A stretch of 64,000 nucleotides of DNA from DATMNR01 sp963702765 (GTDB taxonomy: Bacteria > Chloroflexota > Ktedonobacteria > Ktedonobacterales > Ktedonobacteraceae), in NCBI GenBank assembly GCA_963702765.1, contig CAVPEB010000023.1:115118-179117 (forward strand), read 5' to 3'. The notes under the pieces are model-generated. The model ran no database searches. It saw nothing but the letters and a program-made list of their open reading frames with translations, and was not told where the DNA came from. Within the stretch, counting starts at the first letter, position 1, and the number at the start of each line of letters is the position of its first letter. This document shows positions 48,720 through 58,220 of the stretch, piece by piece. The translations under genes and the position numbers were made by a program.

Positions 48720-48797
48720 ACTCGCCGCCTGCGGCGGCGAGTGTGTTGAGTTTTGTGGGTGCTGCGCCCCCGGGCGCAGCACCCACAAAACTCAACA
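48715..48797 (+). repeat. Twin overlapping perfect hairpins between transketolase and the membrane protein
   Basis: Hairpin 1 (48715-48747) has 15-bp arms around TGC. Hairpin 2 (48744-48797) has 26-bp arms around a CC loop. They share four bases, so the two cannot both form in full. The second ends 12 bp before the transketolase stop codon. Confidence 0.7.
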
Positions 48798-48809
48798 TAT
48801 TTTCGATGA

Positions 48810-50681
48810 TTATGCTTTTCGCACGAGCACCCGAACGGCCTGGACAATGTGATTGGCACTGATGCCAGCTTCCTCCATCAATTCCGCGGGAGTACCAGAG
48901 CCTGGCATCGATTGAACTGCGAGCTTCACTACCTCAGGAATTGGGCCATTGCGCATGGTAAATGCTTCCAATACTGCATCTCCAAGTCCACCCTCGGGCC
49001 AGTGATCTTCCACAACGACGATCTTGTTGCCAGCTTCATCTGCTGCAAGCATCAGCGTTTCTTCGTCTATTGGTTTAACAGAGTAAGCATCAATCACTCT
49101 AGCCATGATCTTCTGGCTCTTCAACTGCTCATAGGCCTGCAAAGCTTCATGCAGCGTAATGCCTGCCGCTACAATAGTTACTTCATCGTGATCGGATTGA
49201 TGTACAACTCTGCTACCGCCAACCATGAATTCCTCGTCAGGAGTATAGATGACGGGCGTCTTTTCGCGGGTGGTGCGCATATACACAATACCATCATGAT
49301 CCGCCATCTCCGCTACCAGTTGAGCTGTCTGGTTAGCGTCACTGGGATAGAGCACCGTACTGCCATAGACAGCGCGCATCATAGCCAGGTCTTCCAGCGC
49401 CATCTGCGACGGACCATCCTCGCCAATTGAAACACCAGCATGCGAACCACTCAGGCGAATGTTTGCACGAGAGATTGCAGCCATGCGGATGAAGTCATAA
49501 GCACGGCTGAAGAAATGCTGCGAAGGTCGAGGCAAATGGTATTTTGTGTCGCACGCTCATGCCTATTGCCGAAGCCACTAATTGCTGTTCAGCAATAAAC
49601 TGCTCGAAAGAAACGATCTGGATATGCTTTGCCAAATTCATCGGCATAGGTCGAATTGCTCACTTCACCATCCAGAGCTACTACATCAGGATTGGCAGCG
49701 CCGAGTGCCTTTAGACGCATCACCATACGCTTTGCGTGTGGCAACTGCTTCTTTTCCGTCATATCGTGGTAATTCCAGAGCTTTCTTTGCTGCTTCAGGT
49801 GCAGGCTGGAGGTTTTCAGGTTTCTGTACGGGAAATGTCTGGCTGCGCACAAAATGAAGTTCACTTAACGCTTGCTCTTCTTGCTCCTTATTGAGCGCCT
49901 TGCCATGCCAGCCTTCTTTATTCTCCAGGAAAGAAACACCTTTGCCTTTTTCCGTTTTAGCAATAATTACGGTAGGCTTACCATCTGGCTGTGATGCCGT
50001 GGCAAATGCCTGATTGATTTCATCATAATTATGGCCATCGATGACAATGGCATTCCAACCAAAGGCAGCAGCACGCTCTGCATAGAGGGTTGTATTCCAG
50101 CCATGCATTGTTTCACCACGCTGTCCAAGGCGATTGACATCGAGGATAGCCACCAGGTTATCCAGTTTATAGTATGATGCGTGATCAAATGCTTCCCAGA
50201 TAGAACCTTCGGCTACTTCACTATCGCCCAGTAGCACCCAGATATGGTAAGGTAGTTTATCCAGATATTTGCCTGCGAGCGCGACTCCCACACCGATTGG
50301 TAAACCCTGGCCAAGCGAACCAGTTGCGACATCAACCCATGGTAAAATGGGTGTAGGATGGCCTTCGAGACGGCTGCCAAATTTTCGTAATGTTAACAAC
50401 TCTTCATCAGTGATTGCGCCCGCTGCTTTATATAATGAATACAAAAGAGGTGAAGCATGTCCCTTGGAGAAAATGAGATGATCGTTATTCGGGTTTTGCG
50501 GGGTATCAAAATCGTAATGCAGGTAACTGGTTAGTAAAACGGCCATCAGGTCGGCTGCTGACATAGATGAGGTAGGATGTCCTGAACCCGCAGCGGTTGT
50601 GCAGCGTATGCTGTCTACACGTAATTGCTGAGCGAGATTTGTCCATTGTTGCACTTTGGGATCGGTCGAAGTTGTTGTCAT
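48810..50681 (-). pseudogene. tkt: Transketolase, three frameshifts
   Basis: The thiamine diphosphate enzyme moves two-carbon units in the pentose phosphate pathway. The N-terminal part has GSGHPTSSMSAADLM, the ThDP/metal motif region LLGDSEVAEGSIWEA, and ILDVNRLGQ. The pyrimidine-binding part has STFAAFFSRAYDFIRM and GSHAGVSIGEDGPSQMALED, and the C-terminal domain ends VRVLVRKA. Frames change near 49755, 49600 and 49530 (a TTT run). Joined, the product is about 622 residues, the normal single-chain size. AAGGAG lies 5 nt before ATG 50681. Its intact domains and homopolymer lesions favour sequence error. Confidence 0.87.
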
Positions 50682-50861
50682 ACATACTCCTTATATTGTA
50701 GAGTCAAGTAATCGGAAAATCTTCCCTACTACATTGATTGTGGCACCTTTTACTGGAGCCGGGCGCTCACAGTATTATAACATCAATAACATTTCTATTG
50801 TAGTTTGTTCGTCAAACAACAGCAAGCTGAAGTTATATTCTTTATTGAAGAAATAGGCGTT

Positions 50862-51296
50862 ATGGAACTTATTATTCTCATAGGAGTGCAAGCATCAGGT
50901 AAAAGCACATTTTATCGAACTCAATTCGCAGAAACCTACGAGCATATCAGTAAAGACCTGCTAAAAAGCAGCAAAAATAAGAACAAGAATCAGAAACAAG
51001 CGGAACGTATCGAAAAAGCATTTCTGGAGCAGCGTTCGGTCATCATTGATAACACGAATGTAACTGTACAAGATCGCCAACTACTGATTGATATCGGTCG
51101 CAGATATGACGCGACGATTATTGGTTACTATTTTGAACCTGATGTTGCAGGAAGTCGCATGCGCAATAGACAGCGCGAGGGTAAAGCCCAGGTGCCCGAG
51201 CAGGCAATATTTATCACAGCACATAAATTGGAGCCACCGTCTTATGCCGAGGGTTTTGATATACTATACTCTGTGTGTATAGGTAAGGGACTCTAG
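50862..51296 (+). CDS. P-loop kinase-like ATPase (polynucleotide kinase/zeta-toxin type)
   Basis: The 144-residue protein has Walker A GVQASGKST (8-16), HISKDLLK, IIDNTNVTVQDRQLLID and GYYFEPDVAGSRMRNRQREG. This is the pattern of small AAA_33 kinases related to polynucleotide kinase 5'-kinase domains and zeta-toxin-like enzymes. The DNTN motif is typical of the PNK-like group. The substrate is unknown. No antitoxin-like gene is next to it, so I do not call it a toxin. ATG 50862 has a weak AGG 6 nt upstream. Confidence 0.72.
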   Translation: MELIILIGVQASGKSTFYRTQFAETYEHISKDLLKSSKNKNKNQKQAERIEKAFLEQRSVIIDNTNVTVQDRQLLIDIGRRYDATIIGYYFEPDVAGSRMRNRQREGKAQVPEQAIFITAHKLEPPSYAEGFDILYSVCIGKGL

Positions 51297-51353
51297 AAGC
51301 GAGAATCCTGTCTGGGAACATAGAAAAGATCCTCAACCCTGGAATAGAGGCTT

Positions 51354-52073
51354 ATGATGGGTGAGTTAGAGGAAGAGTACGACTACCAGAACGAAATAGA
51401 ACCGGACGAAGATACTCTCCATGAGAATATGGATCGGTCGCGATACTTTTTTGCCATGATCAGTTTTCTGATTGCACTCATTATCCTTGCCATCTATCTC
51501 AACAACTACTACGATGTACTTTCGGGTTGGCTCCTTCTCGTTGGTATTTTCGCTTTTGGAGTAGTTGGCATTTTCTTTTTATGGACAAATCCAATACTGA
51601 ACAACCTTTTCAACACACAGGAAGCACATCAGAGTAACGATGTTAAACATACCTTTCTAGAGATTGAAAATGACAAAAGTTTGGAAGAAGGCGAAGCTCC
51701 TGAAGTTCCGATGCTAAGTCCTTTCGAGCAACTTGTACGTGAGGCACTAGCTTCTATCCCACCCGAGTTTCATGAGCAGATGGAAAATGTATTGGTGAGA
51801 GTCCAGTTCGAGCCGGGTGAGGAGGTAATGGATCGAGTAGGTTTGAAAGAAGGCTATACGCTGCTAGGCTTATATGAGGGCATTCCATTGACTGCCTATG
51901 GTCAAGCCAGGATGCCACATCCTGAAATCATTACCATTTATGAACGTTCAATCGTAGAGTATTGCCACGGGGACGCAGATCGTATTCGAAGGCAGGTACG
52001 GCATACTGTTCTTCACGAGGTTGCACATCATTTTGGCATCGACCACGAGGAAATGCCGATATGGATTCGATGA
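51354..52073 (+). CDS. Zincin-like metallopeptidase (PF06262 type) with N-terminal membrane helices
   Basis: An acidic N-terminal tail (EEEYDYQNEIEPDEDT) is followed by two membrane helices (residues about 33-50 and 58-78) and a soluble domain. That domain ends in HTVLHEVAHHFGIDHEE, the HExxHxxGxxH zinc motif of the minimal metallopeptidase family. The usual members of the family are soluble and about 120 residues, so the membrane anchor makes this one larger (239 residues). The active site is near the C-terminus and would face the cytoplasm if both ends are inside. ATG 51354 or 51357 may be used. Confidence 0.8.
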   Translation: MMGELEEEYDYQNEIEPDEDTLHENMDRSRYFFAMISFLIALIILAIYLNNYYDVLSGWLLLVGIFAFGVVGIFFLWTNPILNNLFNTQEAHQSNDVKHTFLEIENDKSLEEGEAPEVPMLSPFEQLVREALASIPPEFHEQMENVLVRVQFEPGEEVMDRVGLKEGYTLLGLYEGIPLTAYGQARMPHPEIITIYERSIVEYCHGDADRIRRQVRHTVLHEVAHHFGIDHEEMPIWIR

Positions 52074-52531
52074 AAAATGGTTACATGAATTTCTTGCAAG
52101 ACTTTCTCGCGGCTGTAAATAAGTCTAATAATCCACGAGGGGTCTTTCAATAAAGCTAGAAACTGCTGTAGAACATTGCATTGGAGTTAGCAAGTAACTG
52201 ATACACTTCATAAAGATGAACTAGGAGTAAGCAGAATTGGACAAGATAACGATGGATCTTGCCCAAAGATGTACTTTTCCGGGCATCGTAAAGACTAGGA
52301 GTCGAAGGTATTGTTGCTGATAAAACAATTGTGAGGATACGCCCTTCTAAACATGGCTGCAAAAGGATCTCAGCAAAATATGGAATAATCCTCCTGATGC
52401 AGGGCCATGCGAAAAGTATTGGACTGATATTACCTGTCAATAGAAATAAGCGAACTGGAACGCTTTCTCGTATGAGCTTGATTGAAGCAGCAAGTTGGGC
52501 TCGCTCGCTGAAACTCTTAGTTTAGCTAATA
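52074..52531. other. Intergenic region, no supported gene
   Basis: About 450 bp between two convergent genes. Open frames up to 64 codons occur on the plus strand (52331-52525) and show some protein-like composition (VRIRPSKHGCKRIS), but I cannot match them to a family. They may be the remains of an old gene. No hairpin or repeat was seen. Confidence 0.4.
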
Positions 52532-53579
52532 CTAGGACAATCTGGACAACTTAGCTGTAATGACCACTTTCAACGCATCTCCAGGTTTTGCAACCAACGA
52601 AAAGGCCTTTGCAGCCTCCCTGAAGTGGAAACTGATGCGTAATCACTGTTTCTGGTCGAATGCGCCCCGTTCGTAAAAGGTCAAGGGCTAGACGTGTCTC
52701 ATAGGGACCTGCGGAGTAGCTGGTATGGAGACTTATCTCCTGGAAAAAGAGCGTGTTAGGTGTAATGGGCAGCACTGATGTTGGAGGGGGTGGGGCAAAA
52801 AAGAGGACGGTTCCGCCAGATTCCACTAACTCAAGCCCTTGCTGCATAGCGCTTATGCTTGAAGGAGTGACCAGCACGATATCAGGCTTGAGCCATCATT
52901 AACTGCATTGATACGTTGCAATAGTTTCACTGGTTCGAATTCTGGATTCAAGACATAGTCGATCCCAGCATCTAAAGCCCGTTGGCGACGGTATGCTATG
53001 GGATCGACAATGATAACACGATTAGCACCATGTTGTCGTGCTAACTGCGCCAGCATTAGACCATTACTACCGGCTCCAAGTACTAACACACTATCCCCGG
53101 GTTGGATGTTTGAACGGTTTATTCCTCGCACACAGCAGGCTAATGGTTCTATTAAGCGTAGCAGCTTCAAATGATAGTTCATCCGGCAAAGGTAATACGT
53201 CTAGTTGTACATTGAGCGCAGGCACGCGAATATATTCGGCCAATCCACCGGGATGCAGACGTGTGGCACGAAATGTCGGACATTGCGAAAAAGAACCTCG
53301 CTGGCAGAAGTGGCAAACCATACAGGGGACGTGGTGATGGATGAAAACGCGTTGACCAATGGAGAATTGCTGAACACCTTCCCCAACGGCCGCAATGATG
53401 CCTACAGGTTCATGTCCAGGATAGATGGGAGCGCGCGGCTTCATATACCATTCCATCACATCGCTGGCGCATAAGCCACAGGCTTGCAACTGCACAAGTA
53501 ATTCACCCGGACCAATTGCGGGGATTGGAAGATCGACGATACGCACATCATCGTTACTATGATACTCAACTGCTAACAT
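52532..53579 (-). pseudogene. Zinc-dependent medium-chain alcohol dehydrogenase, three frameshifts
   Basis: The N-terminal half has the catalytic zinc Cys in ACGLCASDV, GHEPVG, and the structural zinc cysteines CMVCHFCQRGSFSQC. The Rossmann half has VLVLGAGSNGLMLAQLARQHGA and IIVDP. This is the threonine/sorbitol-dehydrogenase-like branch of zinc MDR enzymes, NAD-dependent. Frames change near 53120, 52895 and 52605. The last restores REAAKAFSLVAKPGDALKVV and a natural end at 52532. Product of about 349 residues. The start lies 5 bp after the cupin gene, so the two form an operon. Confidence 0.85.
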
Positions 53580-53584
53580 TGTAT

Positions 53585-53965
53585 TTATCGCCTGGCTGGT
53601 ACGACACAGAGGAAACCAAAGGGTTCCTGACCTGTTGTGAAAAACTGATGGACCTCATTGCCAGAAATATAGACGACGTCACCAGGATTCAGCTCATATT
53701 CATTATTATCCAGACGCAGAAGCGCATGACCATGCAAGATGTACACGCCGTGTTCGTGCGCATGCTGATCAAGCGAGGTATGGCCGCCGGGCTGAACGGC
53801 GAAGTAGCGTAGATGGAAGTTTGGTGAATTCTCGTCTGGGCCGATGAGAATTTGGCGAGTTGCTTTGTCGGCGCCACTATTTTCGGGTCCGTAGTCTCGC
53901 ACAGGTAAATCTTGCCAGCGCAATTCACCACTTTCGACTGCTCCCTGGCGATGGATTACTGCCAT
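53585..53965 (-). CDS. Cupin-domain protein
   Basis: This 126-residue single cupin barrel has the first motif in GHTSLDQHAHEHGVYIL, with metal-binding His residues and a Glu, and the second in NEYELNPGDVVYISGNEVHQF with the last His. Small cupins act as metal-dependent sugar isomerases, dioxygenases or ligand sensors; no further assignment is possible. AGGAG lies 7 nt before ATG 53965. The alcohol dehydrogenase follows at once, which suggests a shared pathway for a small carbonyl or sugar compound. Confidence 0.85.
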   Translation of the reverse strand: MAVIHRQGAVESGELRWQDLPVRDYGPENSGADKATRQILIGPDENSPNFHLRYFAVQPGGHTSLDQHAHEHGVYILHGHALLRLDNNEYELNPGDVVYISGNEVHQFFTTGQEPFGFLCVVPARR

Positions 53966-54064
53966 GTTGTTCTCCTGTTGATATGCAACTCTGGTTCATT
54001 ATAGCATGTGTACGTATTGGCTTGACGGTACCTTCTTGTCAGGCTGAGCGTAGACCCTAACGCG

Positions 54065-54140
54065 CGGGGCCGAGATCCTTCGCTGGCGTTCAGGATGACA
54101 AAAAAGGGACACTCAAGATGATAACAGAGAGCGTTCTACA
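54065..54140 (+). repeat. Dispersed intergenic repeat of the AGGATGACA type, copy 2
   Basis: GCCGAGATCCTTCGCT, GGCGTTCAGGATGACAAAAA and CTCAAGATGATAACAG: same block order and spacing as 38853-38940. Confidence 0.6.
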
Positions 54141-54251
54141 TGACCGGGGTTACATTCAAATTAGATTAGATTTGCGCGATATTTGCCTCTAGGTTATACT
54201 ATTCTCATTCATTGCAATCATCGAAAACAGGCACAAAGGTTGGAAGCATTT

Positions 54252-55361
54252 ATGAAAACATCACAACGAGCAGTCGTCATTCATAGTCCTCATTCGGGCA
54301 GATCATCGAAGCTCTCAGAGGCAATTTCCTATCTGGAACAAACCGGGTTAGAGATTGTGCATATTATCTCTATCGCTGACCTGGATGATTTCCTGCGCAG
54401 GGAGTCAATTTGGAAGGAGAGTGGAATTGATATTGCGATCGCGGCTGGCGGCGATGGATTGGTGGGAGGTGTAATAACACACATTGATGAAAGCGGCTTA
54501 CCCCTGGGAATTTTACCACTGGGTACTTCGAATGATATCGCTCGATCTTTGCAAATTCCAATGGATCTTCGAGAAGCAGCTCAAGTCATTACTCAAGGCG
54601 ACGAACATCTCGTTGATATAGGAGCGGCAAAACCTGCTGAACAGGCTCCACATCTCGCTACTAAACATCAATCTGGACCCTTGCTGTCACAAGTTGCCCC
54701 AGAAAAGCATGGATATTTCGCACACGCGTTGACCATTGGTGTCAATGTCCAGTTTGCGCGTATAGCCACCAATGTGGCAACACGACAGCGATTTGGCCGT
54801 ATGACCTATCCCTATGCTGCGCTGGAAACACTGGTATCCCATGATGCGTTAGATATACAGCTTGAATTTGATAGACTGGCGATGCCAACGACTGTATCTG
54901 CTACTCAAGAGCAGACATCACCTGTAACAGAGCCAACTAAACCGAATACATCTTTGAGCTGCCGGGCACTGCAGGTAGCTATTATTAATGCTCCGATTTT
55001 TGGAGGCCAGAGGGAATTTGCTCTTCCTGGAACAAAGTTCGACGATCGATTGCTCGATATAGTCGTGATTGAAGAAATGGACATTGGGAAATTTGGTAGG
55101 ATCCTCGCTCATTTCTTTGAATCTAAGAGCGAGGGATCGACGCTGACAAATGGTGAAAAGCGTTTTACACATCACCCTGCAGAGTTAACAGGTATCCCTG
55201 GCATACATCATGTGCAAGCCAGAGGCGTCACGATCATGACGAGTGCTGATCCACGGGATGCGACACTGGATGGAGAGGTGCGAGGTCAGACGCCGATGTA
55301 TGTGCATGTTGCTGAGGAGCGATTGAGGGTGAAGGTGCCAAAGCAGGTAAGCACTTCTTGA
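54252..55361 (+). CDS. Diacylglycerol kinase-family lipid kinase
   Basis: The 369-residue protein has the diacylglycerol kinase catalytic domain: IHSPHSGRSSK at the N-terminus, the nucleotide motif AAGGDGLVGGV, LPLGTSNDIARSL and, in the C-terminal beta domain, LDGEVR near the end. Bacterial members (DgkB, YegS, BmrU) phosphorylate diacylglycerol, phosphatidylglycerol or sphingosine-like lipids at the membrane face. An insertion of about 30 residues rich in Thr and Gln lies before the last domain. ATG 54252 is preceded by GGAAG. The gene is intact. Confidence 0.85.
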   Translation: MKTSQRAVVIHSPHSGRSSKLSEAISYLEQTGLEIVHIISIADLDDFLRRESIWKESGIDIAIAAGGDGLVGGVITHIDESGLPLGILPLGTSNDIARSLQIPMDLREAAQVITQGDEHLVDIGAAKPAEQAPHLATKHQSGPLLSQVAPEKHGYFAHALTIGVNVQFARIATNVATRQRFGRMTYPYAALETLVSHDALDIQLEFDRLAMPTTVSATQEQTSPVTEPTKPNTSLSCRALQVAIINAPIFGGQREFALPGTKFDDRLLDIVVIEEMDIGKFGRILAHFFESKSEGSTLTNGEKRFTHHPAELTGIPGIHHVQARGVTIMTSADPRDATLDGEVRGQTPMYVHVAEERLRVKVPKQVSTS

Positions 55362-55458
55362 TAAGAAGGAAGCTTGTTAGAATGTGTGGAATGTCATACA
55401 TTTACAGTAATACCAGTTTTTTCAAGTTGTATTTCTTGTGTGCGTGAGGGATGTTGCG

Positions 55459-56334
55459 ATGCGTGTGACAAGTCGGTTGAGAGAGTTGCTTGCTGGTCCT
55501 GAGCTGGTTGTTGCTCCAGGCGCGTATGATGGGCTGAGCGCTCGCTTGATTGCGCAGGCGGGATTTTCGCTGGTCTATATGACGGGTTTTGGAACGGCGG
55601 CCAGTGTGTTGGGTCAACCCGATGTTGGTTTGCTGACAATGAGTGAGATGGTTGGCAGGGCTGCTGCCCTCGCGGCGGTAACAGGCGATCTACCTCTGAT
55701 TGCGGATGCAGATACCGGCTATGGCAATCCAATCAATGTGCGACGGACTATTCGCGAATATGAACACGCGGGTGTGGCCGGACTGCATATCGAGGACCAG
55801 GTGTGGCCTAAGAAGTGCGGGCATATGGAGGGCAAGCAGGTCATCCCTATGGACGAGATGGCGCAAAAGATACGCGCTGCTGTCGATGCGCGGCAAGACC
55901 CGGACTTCGTGATCATTGCTCGCACCGATGCTATCGCGGTCAACGGCCTGGAGGATGCACTGCTGAGAGGGCAGGCTTATCGTGAAGCGGGAGCCGATGT
56001 TCTCTTCATTGAAGCCCCTCGATCTATTGCAGAATTGCAGACCATCAAAAAGGCATTTTCTGACATTCCACTGCTCTACAACTGGGCTGAAAGCGGTAAA
56101 ACGCCTCTTCTTTCACTCTACGAGATTCACACTCTGGGATTCAAACTGGTTATCTTCCCCGTCAGTATGCTCTTTGCAGCTACACATGCTATGCTGGAAC
56201 TGCTTGAACTACTGAAGCGAGGAGAGACTCCTTCAGCATTTGCTGAACGCATGGTGACCTTTTCGCACTTTACCCAGAACATTGGCCTTCCTGAGATTCA
56301 GGAGTTGGAACGCCATTACGGCGTCATTCAGTAA
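55459..56334 (+). CDS. Isocitrate lyase/PEP mutase-family enzyme
   Basis: This TIM-barrel enzyme of 291 residues has VVAPGAYDGLSARLIAQAGF, the metal-binding DADTGYG, the flexible active-site loop KKCGHMEGK with the catalytic Cys, and ARTDA. The KKCGH loop is that of carbon-carbon lyases such as methylisocitrate lyase, oxaloacetate decarboxylase or 2,3-dimethylmalate lyase. It is not that of phosphonate mutases. ATG 55459 has GAGGG about 8 nt upstream; a GTG at 55444 is possible. It lies 20 bp before the GlcG-like gene and both probably act on a small hydroxy or keto acid. Confidence 0.85.
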   Translation: MRVTSRLRELLAGPELVVAPGAYDGLSARLIAQAGFSLVYMTGFGTAASVLGQPDVGLLTMSEMVGRAAALAAVTGDLPLIADADTGYGNPINVRRTIREYEHAGVAGLHIEDQVWPKKCGHMEGKQVIPMDEMAQKIRAAVDARQDPDFVIIARTDAIAVNGLEDALLRGQAYREAGADVLFIEAPRSIAELQTIKKAFSDIPLLYNWAESGKTPLLSLYEIHTLGFKLVIFPVSMLFAATHAMLELLELLKRGETPSAFAERMVTFSHFTQNIGLPEIQELERHYGVIQ

Positions 56335-56354
56335 CAAGGAGGAACTTTATTTCT

Positions 56355-56774
56355 ATGGCAGAAAACACTTTCCAGAAAGCCAGCATTACTGCCGCGACTG
56401 CTCAACGCATCATCGCAGCCGCCGAACTCAAGGCTATCGAAATGGGCATACCGATGTGTATCGCGGTCGTTGATGGTGACGGCACGCTGAAAGCTTTCAC
56501 TCGCATGGATGGAGCGGCGCTCTTAAGCGTGCAAATCGCACAGGACAAGGCGTACACGGCGATCAGCTGGGGCATGGCAACCCATGAATGGTACGATTTC
56601 GTGAAGGATGATCCACCACTGCTGCATGGGATCATCAAAACGGATCGGCTGATCGTTTTTGGCGGTGGCTATCCGATTAAAACCGATACCGGCATTATCG
56701 GTGGAATTGGTGTCAGCGGCGGGCACTATACCCATGATATGGAGGTTGCACAAGCAGGGTTGGCGGCGCTTTAA
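56355..56774 (+). CDS. GlcG/HbpS-family heme-binding protein
   Basis: The 139-residue protein has the GlcG fold: ITAATAQRIIAAAELKAIEMG, VVDGDGTLKAFTRMDGA, AQDKAYTA and GGIGVSGGHYTHDMEVAQAG. GlcG-type proteins are encoded with glycolate and other small-acid oxidation genes, and HbpS binds heme. The link to the upstream lyase agrees with that setting. AGGAGG lies about 13 nt before ATG. A strong hairpin follows the stop. Confidence 0.83.
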   Translation: MAENTFQKASITAATAQRIIAAAELKAIEMGIPMCIAVVDGDGTLKAFTRMDGAALLSVQIAQDKAYTAISWGMATHEWYDFVKDDPPLLHGIIKTDRLIVFGGGYPIKTDTGIIGGIGVSGGHYTHDMEVAQAGLAAL

Positions 56775-56795
56775 TATTTTGTAAGGTTGGTTTAG

Positions 56796-56844
56796 TGAAA
56801 TATCCCCAACAATCCTCAATTTGAGGATTGTTGGGGATATTTCA
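56796..56844 (+). terminator. 22-bp hairpin after the GlcG gene
   Basis: TGAAATATCCCCAACAATCC and its complement enclose a short A/T loop. The stem is perfect and starts about 21 bp after the stop codon. Confidence 0.7.
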
Positions 56845-56890
56845 GTATTTATAAATTCTCTCTTCATTATTGAAAATACCGCTCATTTAG

Positions 56891-56907
56891 CCCACATTCC
56901 GCAGTTT
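56891..56907 (+). repeat. Left terminal inverted repeat of the IS1634-like element
   Basis: CCCACATTCCGCAGTTT. Perfect 17-bp inverse of 61189-61205. Confidence 0.85.
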
Positions 56908-58220
56908 GATTGACAGGTTTTCGGAAAATTGGTAGTGTGGAGTCCACGACAATGGAGGACTCCCGATGACAACAGCAGAAAACTACCTCAATGAGCGCCT
57001 GGACCACCTGGGGATTGTGGCGGGCGTCTGCCAAGAGATTGGTCTCGCGGAGTGGCTGGATGCCCAAGACCCGGACAATCGGCAGCAGGTGAGTGTGGGT
57101 ACAGCAACGGTTGCGATGATTTTGAACGGCTTCGGATTCAGCAACCGACGATTGTATCTGGTACCGCAGTACTTCGCGAACAAACCGGTGGAGCATCTGC
57201 TGGGTGCTGGGATCAGCGCCGAGATGCTCAACGATGACTGTCTGGGGCGCACATTGGATTGGTTGTACGCGCACGACCCGACGAAACTGTTTGCTGGGAT
57301 CGCCAGCCAGGCGCGGCAGGCCTTTGGCATCTCAGTCCATCAGGTGCATGTGGACACGACCTCCTTCTCGGTGAGTGGAGCATACAGCAGCGCCGGTGAG
57401 CGAGTGGAAGAGCCGGGCAAAATAGCAGAGGACATGGAGGCTGAGACGGCGCTGATTGCGATCACGTATGGCTATTCGCGTGATCATCGGGAGGAACGCA
57501 CCGCAATGGATGTTGGCCCTGGCGACCACCCATGAGGGGGATATCCCACTGTTCCTGCAACCGCTTGATGGCAACAGTAGTGGCGCGACAAGAAATTGAT
57601 CACGAACAGTATCTGAAGCAAAGGAGGTTCCTTTGATAGGGTTCAGACCTGCCCCCAAAGGTCTGATGGCTACAGGTGTAGCCGATCTGTTGAGCACCCG
57701 AAGGTGAGAGAGCTACCTGGACAATGTGGACGAGGGGAGCAAACTCTCGCTTCTCACTCGGTAGGCTCGGCCAAAGATGACACTGGGTTACGCAAGAAAG
57801 CTCTGTTTGACGGGTCGTTAAGCCAGACACGGGGAGAAGAGAGCCGCCCCACAAGGGCTAACCGTGAGTATGAGGTACGGTGCATTCACTGCTTGCACCC
57901 GAACGCTGTTCTGAACTCAGCAATGGACGATGTTACAGGGGTAGAAACTACTCCGCTCATACGGCAGGCGAGACACGCCTGTAGTCGGCCTATAGGAGCA
58001 ACCCACAGGTTATCGCACTCTGTTCGTGAGCCTGCCTTGTGAGAGATGATCTGCTTGCCTGAAACGATGAGGCTCCAGGCTACGGTAGCTGCACGCGGAT
58101 CGAGCAGATCATCAGTCAGAGCCACTACAGTACCCATGAACGCCAGCTAATGACTGGACTGCGGGGAAGAGTGGCAGTTACCTCATAAACCATGAGGGGC
58201 AATGAGAGGACTGGATACGT

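Noticed and set aside
50862..51296. Zeta toxin of a toxin-antitoxin pair
   Set aside because: P-loop and DNTN motifs suit PNK-like kinases, and no antitoxin gene is adjacent.
52331..52525. Short plus-strand ORF as a transposase or gene remnant
   Set aside because: No motif is recognisable and length is only 64 codons.
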